A stretch of 64,000 nucleotides of DNA from Glandiceps talaboti (lineage: Eukaryota > Hemichordata > Enteropneusta > Spengelidae): assembly GCF_964340395.1 (NCBI RefSeq), contig NC_135552.1:22680681-22744680 (forward strand), read 5' to 3'. A program made the position numbers and the translations under genes. Position 1 is the stretch's first letter. Each line of letters opens with the position of its first letter. This document shows positions 15,276 to 64,000 of this stretch, piece after piece. The notes below the pieces were generated by a model. That model was given only the letters and a program-made list of their open reading frames with translations, made no database searches and was not told the DNA's origin.

Positions 15276-16427
15276 GCATTTCAAATTTTTTTTGGTGATG
15301 GGTAATATATTCCCGTGCGGGCAGCTCGTGCCAGTAAAATTACTGTTGGACTATTATGCAAACAATTATTTAAGGGGATTTCTTTATATTTTCTGAATAA
15401 CACATGTGACCATATACATTTGATCAACTGAGTCAATTCCAAATTATATATTTAATATCTTATACTGTAACAGTGGTTTACTTGGCTCTGATGATGCGTA
15501 CAAGAGTGAATTGAGATTAAACTAAGCTGTTGCATATCTAACGTACACAAACGAAATGAGCAAAATTTATGACAATGGGAAGGGGGATGAGAAGTCACTA
15601 GGCCGTCAAAATTATGATAATCTGAAAGGGGTTTTTGAAATGTTTTGCTCTTTATTTGTGATTTTCTGTCCATGAAAAGTCATTTACCAAGTGCACAACT
15701 GCAAAATATGTTTCAGCTTTGCCACAACCAAATACACTTCATAGCCAGATAATATCTGCTGCATAGTATTATAATAATATTGTCACTCAATTCTGGTATT
15801 TTATTACCATATTCAAGCGTTGTAAGACTTTAAATTATGTCTATGGTTTGACATTTGGGCCTCTAAATGGCCTCCTCCATGGTTTTATTTTCAAAAAAGT
15901 TTTCATCTTTGGCGGTGTCTCCTCCCAATCAGTAGCAATCACGGTGATAATGTTTTTCTCCCCAATCAAGATGGGGGGTGGCTGGCTTAGTAGCTCCATG
16001 CATAGGTTAGAGCTCATTATGAGACATCTCTTTATGCATGTGAAATTCACATCCTTTGTAAAGTAATATCGTTTGGACTGTTATTGTAGTTGGCTACCAC
16101 TGTTATTTTGGTACATCATTGTACTATATAATTTTATATCCCACTGTAGTGTAGGTGACAGGAGGGGGGGGGGGGCTAAAATAATTCTGACGTTTCATTT
16201 GGCCGGTACTAACAATTTTTGAGAGGAGAGGGGTGCTACAAGATGTGTTTAACCGTAAATTCTGCATATTTCCTAAATGTAGAACTGGTAGAAATCGAGA
16301 TAAAATGAAAATGACTGAATAAGTACTATCATGTTAATTCGACTTGAAAGGTTTTTGCCATCATTATACATGGCTTGTTGTTATATCCTTTTCCAACATT
16401 GTAAAAGAATCGACCTACCAACCCAAT

Positions 16428-16485
16428 GGGGTGGGGTAGGTTTCGCGTTGAACAGCTTTTTAAATTTGTTCCTGGCCTTATAATT
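16428..16485 (+). repeat. Dispersed repeat, partner of 15222-15275
   Basis: It contains GGGGTAGGTTTCGCGTTGAA, then CAGC, T-rich sequence and CCTGGCCTTA. A small CCTACC/GGTAGG hairpin precedes it. Confidence 0.5.
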
Positions 16486-17207
16486 AGTAATATTCCTTTT
16501 TCCAAATCTCAAAAAAACGTATTTAAAGGGGTAGGTGCAATAGGGGCCTAACAATGTTATATTGAGTTTTTGAACAAGACTTAATGTCGTTATAATTACT
16601 AGTCCCTTATGATCCTAAGTTTAAATTTAAATCACGGGTTTTTCTCCATTATCTGTCCTCAACCTTGACAATTTTTGGTGAGATCAGAGAAGAAGTAGTA
16701 AACTATCGGAAAACTTAGTGTCATCGTTTCATTTGAGAAATAAGTCATGATTATAAAAGTGCAGCCTGCTATAACTATTTCTACCATTCATATTGTTTCT
16801 ATCGCATTAAACAATGGAGACCTCTTTTAAAAATCACAGTCACGAGTTTGATGAATGCTTTCTCTGCATTTTCGCCCTTCATCATTTCGGATACATTACC
16901 AGACTTTGTACTTGAAATACCAACACGGTACTATTCATGTTGATTGATGTGGAGAAGGTGCAAAGTCCTTGAACTTCACATCTGTTATGATGACACTGTG
17001 ATCACAAGTTATTTCTTGGCACAACAAGACTAATTTTGATGTTGTAGTGTGTGTCGTAATTCCAAGGCATAAATCAAAATGTCACCTTTCGGAGCTTTCA
17101 AGGTGATAGTACGCTGAGTAGCGTTTGACACACCTATCGATCTATGGACTAATCACGTTGTCCACTTCATACGCCTGATAGATATTTTCAATCATTTTCT
17201 TTTCCAG

Positions 17208-60888
<43,681 letters not shown>

Positions 60889-63800
60889 TGATGATGATGG
60901 TGTAAATTCGTTTGATGGCTTCAGTTTATTTGATTGATGTCGCGCGTTCGACTGAGTTCGGGTACGTCCGGATACCTTCGGAGAAAACGAATTCAAGTTG
61001 AGCGGAGAGTGAGTGCATCGTCTGCCTGCTGTAATCGGACGCACGTACAGAATTTGAATTTGAGAACTTGGTGTTTGTGTATGAGGTGATACTAGCACAG
61101 ATAAGTATACTACTGAGAGGGTGATATACATCTTTTGAGTGTGAGATGCAGCAGGTACAGTTGTCCAACAAATGAGACATCGTTGTCAAGACGACACCCG
61201 AATAGATGCACTCCAGGATGTCGAGAAGTTATATCGCTGATTATTCCTCCATCAATCAATATTGCGGTGAAACTCCAATTCGACAACACGGTCTCGACAT
61301 CTTTTCTTTTTAATTTTTTGACAACATTCAGGATACTAACAGTTATCCTACGGTTCTTCGTGTGAAGACCACACATTGGTTTTGATAACCAACAGAGCCG
61401 CGATCTCGAGGACTATTATTTTCATTAAATGCTAATGATGACAGTTTTTATTATGGAAACACAACTCAACACTTGGCTATACAAGTGTCAGATGTGCATA
61501 TTTATTGATACGAAGATTTAGTACAATCTGGTTGGTTAAGTTTTTTTTCAACCCCCTAGAAGTTATTGAAATTTGTGTGTCAGGGTGTATTTTTTACTTT
61601 TAAACAACTCAGAAAATAGACGATTTTGTAGATGGATTATTCGAAGAGAGTACACCTTTGAAGGTCACTCATATTTTATCATAAAATCAAAACTTTTGGT
61701 TTTTTAAGCTTTTAAACGTAATAGTCACTCAATGATTAATTTATTTGTAAAGGTTTGATACTATTTTATTACCCCAAATAATACAATGCAAGAATGCAAT
61801 CAGACGGAATAATTTATTTTAATCATAATTTTATTTCTGTACAAATTCCTCAAATTGCATGACAAAAAGATTCACCTAAGAAATTTGGCCAGAGTGAACA
61901 TACACGCTTTTGATTCTGCCGTATAAGTATCATCTTCATCTCGAAATCAGTTATAAAAAGTCATTCAAGTGTTTGAAGTTGGTCGAAAAATCTTGTTATT
62001 TGGAGTGTTTTAAGAATCAGTATTGCATTTGGATTACTGAGAACCAGCGAGTCTCTGTTTCTTGTTCTTGCTGGTCAGCATGTATATACTTAAAATGCGA
62101 TCAGATTATGGTGAAAAATGATAAATTTTGAAGATAGACCATTGTTGTGAAATAAGCTAAGAGTGAAAAGGATACCGATACACTTTAATGAGATTTAGAC
62201 GACTTGCCTTGCATGGCTGAAAATGAAGCACACGAACTTCTAACAAAAAAAAAGATATATACTTGCGAATTTAAGCAAAGCGATATTTGCTACTTGCAAA
62301 TTTACCCGTACTTCACAGGCCTATATATAACATCAGTACTGCTCTTGAAATAATACCCTCATTTTGTAAGAATCTAATGAATTAATGATATGATGGCTTT
62401 TTTTATTTATATTGAACTTTTCACGGACGATTTTTATACAAACTAAATTCGTAGTATCTTAATCAATGCGTATGACCACTTAAGTCTGGGAGTATGGCTG
62501 GCGCCACCATCATTCAAAATTTAATGCATTCATGAATGTTTACCAGTCTCTCGTACAACTACTTTGTTATTGATGAGGCATGCGCAAGTTATCGTATGTG
62601 TAATTATGCATCTCATCTCCACACAGTTACAAACGTTTTAATCACCTTGTTTTTGTCTTTGCTGAAATTATGAAGGTCAAATTTCCCCTAACCACGTGTG
62701 CTTATTAATTCTGCCGCCAAACTTCCAGTTATGTTTATGTGTTTGGCCGCAAAAAATCACAAGACATCACATTCTTCACGGAAGTTGACGCCTGTTGAGA
62801 AAGGCGGCCATATTGGAAGTTGTGACGTAAATTTATTCATACCTCAATGTTCTATATGTATGTAGGTCGATGTTTGTTACATTTGGTATTCAGGTTTGGA
62901 TTCAGCGATTTTAGACACATGATAATCCGACAACACAGTGATATATCACGCGATGTTATTACAAGTATGGACGTAAACATTCACTGTGAAAAATAGCCGG
63001 CAGGATATCCGCCGTTGTAGGAATCAATCACTTTCACATCGTATTTTTTCCATTATCACTTGTTACTTGTGCAGTGACAGGAAGCAGAGAGTTGGTGCTT
63101 CAATATCAAAAACAAAAAGCGTTTTTGATCTTACTAGTCGATTTAACTCTTTGCGCTCATGGCTGTAACAAGACACCTGACACACACGACTCTCAACGTT
63201 GATCAAGTTTACCTAGAGCATAGTGCTCAGCAACACCAAGACTGCATATGATACCATGAATGTCTTTTTGAGTTCTCTGATGTATCCATGAGTATATTAC
63301 GTACCCCAACTGATGCTGGACGTAAAAATAGTGAACGTCCATAATGTTGTGCGAATTGAACTTGTCAGATTGACTGTTGTTCGGAGGGAACTTGAACTGA
63401 AACGCCCAGAATACCTACGGTGGGGTTGGCAGCTGTATTCAACCAGCCTTTCAAAGAACACTACAGGGGTATCTTTTTTCATGAAAAAGATACAATTTTA
63501 TTTGCCGTGAGGGTCTTGAAATATCTTATTAACAGTATTTATGTCGCCAAATTAATAAGCGACCTTTAAAGTTACAACGAACTCTTACCCCGCGAAAGTA
63601 TTTTTCTGACAACACTTGACGAACGGGAGTAACATTAAAGAGGCACATGCCTCGTTCCCCCAATACATTTTATGCACACAACAGGGGATAGAGAGATTGT
63701 ATGAATTTCAAAAGTTAAATTTGTGAAGCAAAGGATGCCCATGCCTTCAATAATGGTCGAAAATCTTGATTATGTAATTATTTGTGTATATGTAATATGT

Positions 63801-64000
63801 CATTTTAAAATATATGTATATTCTAATGTCGATAGCTGTAGTCAAAGTTTCTTTACGGAAAATTCCCAATTCCGTATTTCAAATTTTCTCAACTCAAACT
63901 TCAACAACTGTCAGTAAAACGCATTGTCGAATGACCCAATAAATATATGTACCTAAAATATTAAGGTGTGTGGAATACAGAAATCACAAACACAACACAG
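60889..64000 (+). other. 3' UTR and downstream sequence, no gene recognised
   Basis: No further open exon with splice signals continues the gene. An ATTAAA at 61424-61429 and an AATAAA near 63942 are possible polyadenylation signals, but nothing decides between them. Open frames here are short and match no family that I recognise. Confidence 0.4.

Larger units (their letters stand above)
1..17207. other. Upstream region without a supported exon
   Basis: The region holds simple repeats (164-367, 2175-2545, 12084-12267, 12733-12968), a TTCA/CCAT-rich tract at 7660-7860, a SINE at about 10773, and an inverted pair of a dispersed repeat at 15222 and 16428. The missing 5' exon or exons of the gene may lie here, but I found no candidate with convincing F-BAR sequence. 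Confidence 0.5.

Noticed and set aside
15990-16030. HRLELIM-like peptide upstream, identical over seven residues to part of exon 7
   Set aside because: The surrounding residues do not match and there are no fitting splice sites. Treated as coincidence rather than an exon duplication.

Overview
The window is nuclear DNA from an animal. It is AT-rich, gene-poor, full of simple repeats and decayed transposons, and its coding sequence is split by GT-AG introns. An intron-containing tRNA, a tRNA-headed SINE, decayed L2/CR1-like LINEs and the domain order of the one gene all suggest an invertebrate bilaterian, probably marine. I cannot choose between lancelet, hemichordate, mollusc or another group from sequence alone.

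There is one protein-coding gene that I can support. It lies on the + strand, with 23 exons from 17208 to the stop codon at 60886-60888. Splice phases agree at every junction and the joined exons read open for 779 codons before the stop. The 5' end (start codon and the first part of the F-BAR helix bundle) was not found and lies upstream of 17208. Domain order is F-BAR (residues about 1-215, counting the valine at 17210 as 1), helical segment (253-340), proline/serine-rich linker, C1 zinc finger (410-458), long basic and serine-rich linker (460-650), SH3-1 (656-711) and SH3-2 (716-771). The C1-SH3-SH3 tail resembles STAC adaptors of muscle and neurons. F-BAR followed by C1 and two SH3s is the order of fungal Bzz1-type actin regulators. 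The product is therefore probably a membrane-curvature and actin scaffold.

Layout: 1-17207 holds no supported exon, only simple repeats and a SINE at about 10773-11070. 17208-22857 carries five F-BAR exons. 22858-44073 is a single 21.2-kb intron that serves as a transposon trap. It contains three LINE fragments, a 155-bp near-perfect palindrome, two identical 259-bp repeats in opposite orientation, and a set of very short palindromic insertions flanked by 8-bp direct repeats. 44074-60888 carries the other 18 exons. A tRNA-Arg(CCT) with a small intron lies antisense in one intron, and a broken relative of it lies in sense orientation in another. 60889-64000 is 3' UTR and downstream sequence with no further gene recognised.

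The most unusual signals are: (1) the F-BAR plus STAC-like gene; (2) ultra-short (23-35 bp) palindromes with CATAGAC/GTCTAT-type ends and 8-bp target duplications, one inserted in frame into a LINE and one with an apparent empty paralogous site; (3) the 155-bp palindrome with 65-bp perfect arms and an 8-bp duplication; (4) the identical inverted pair in the giant intron.
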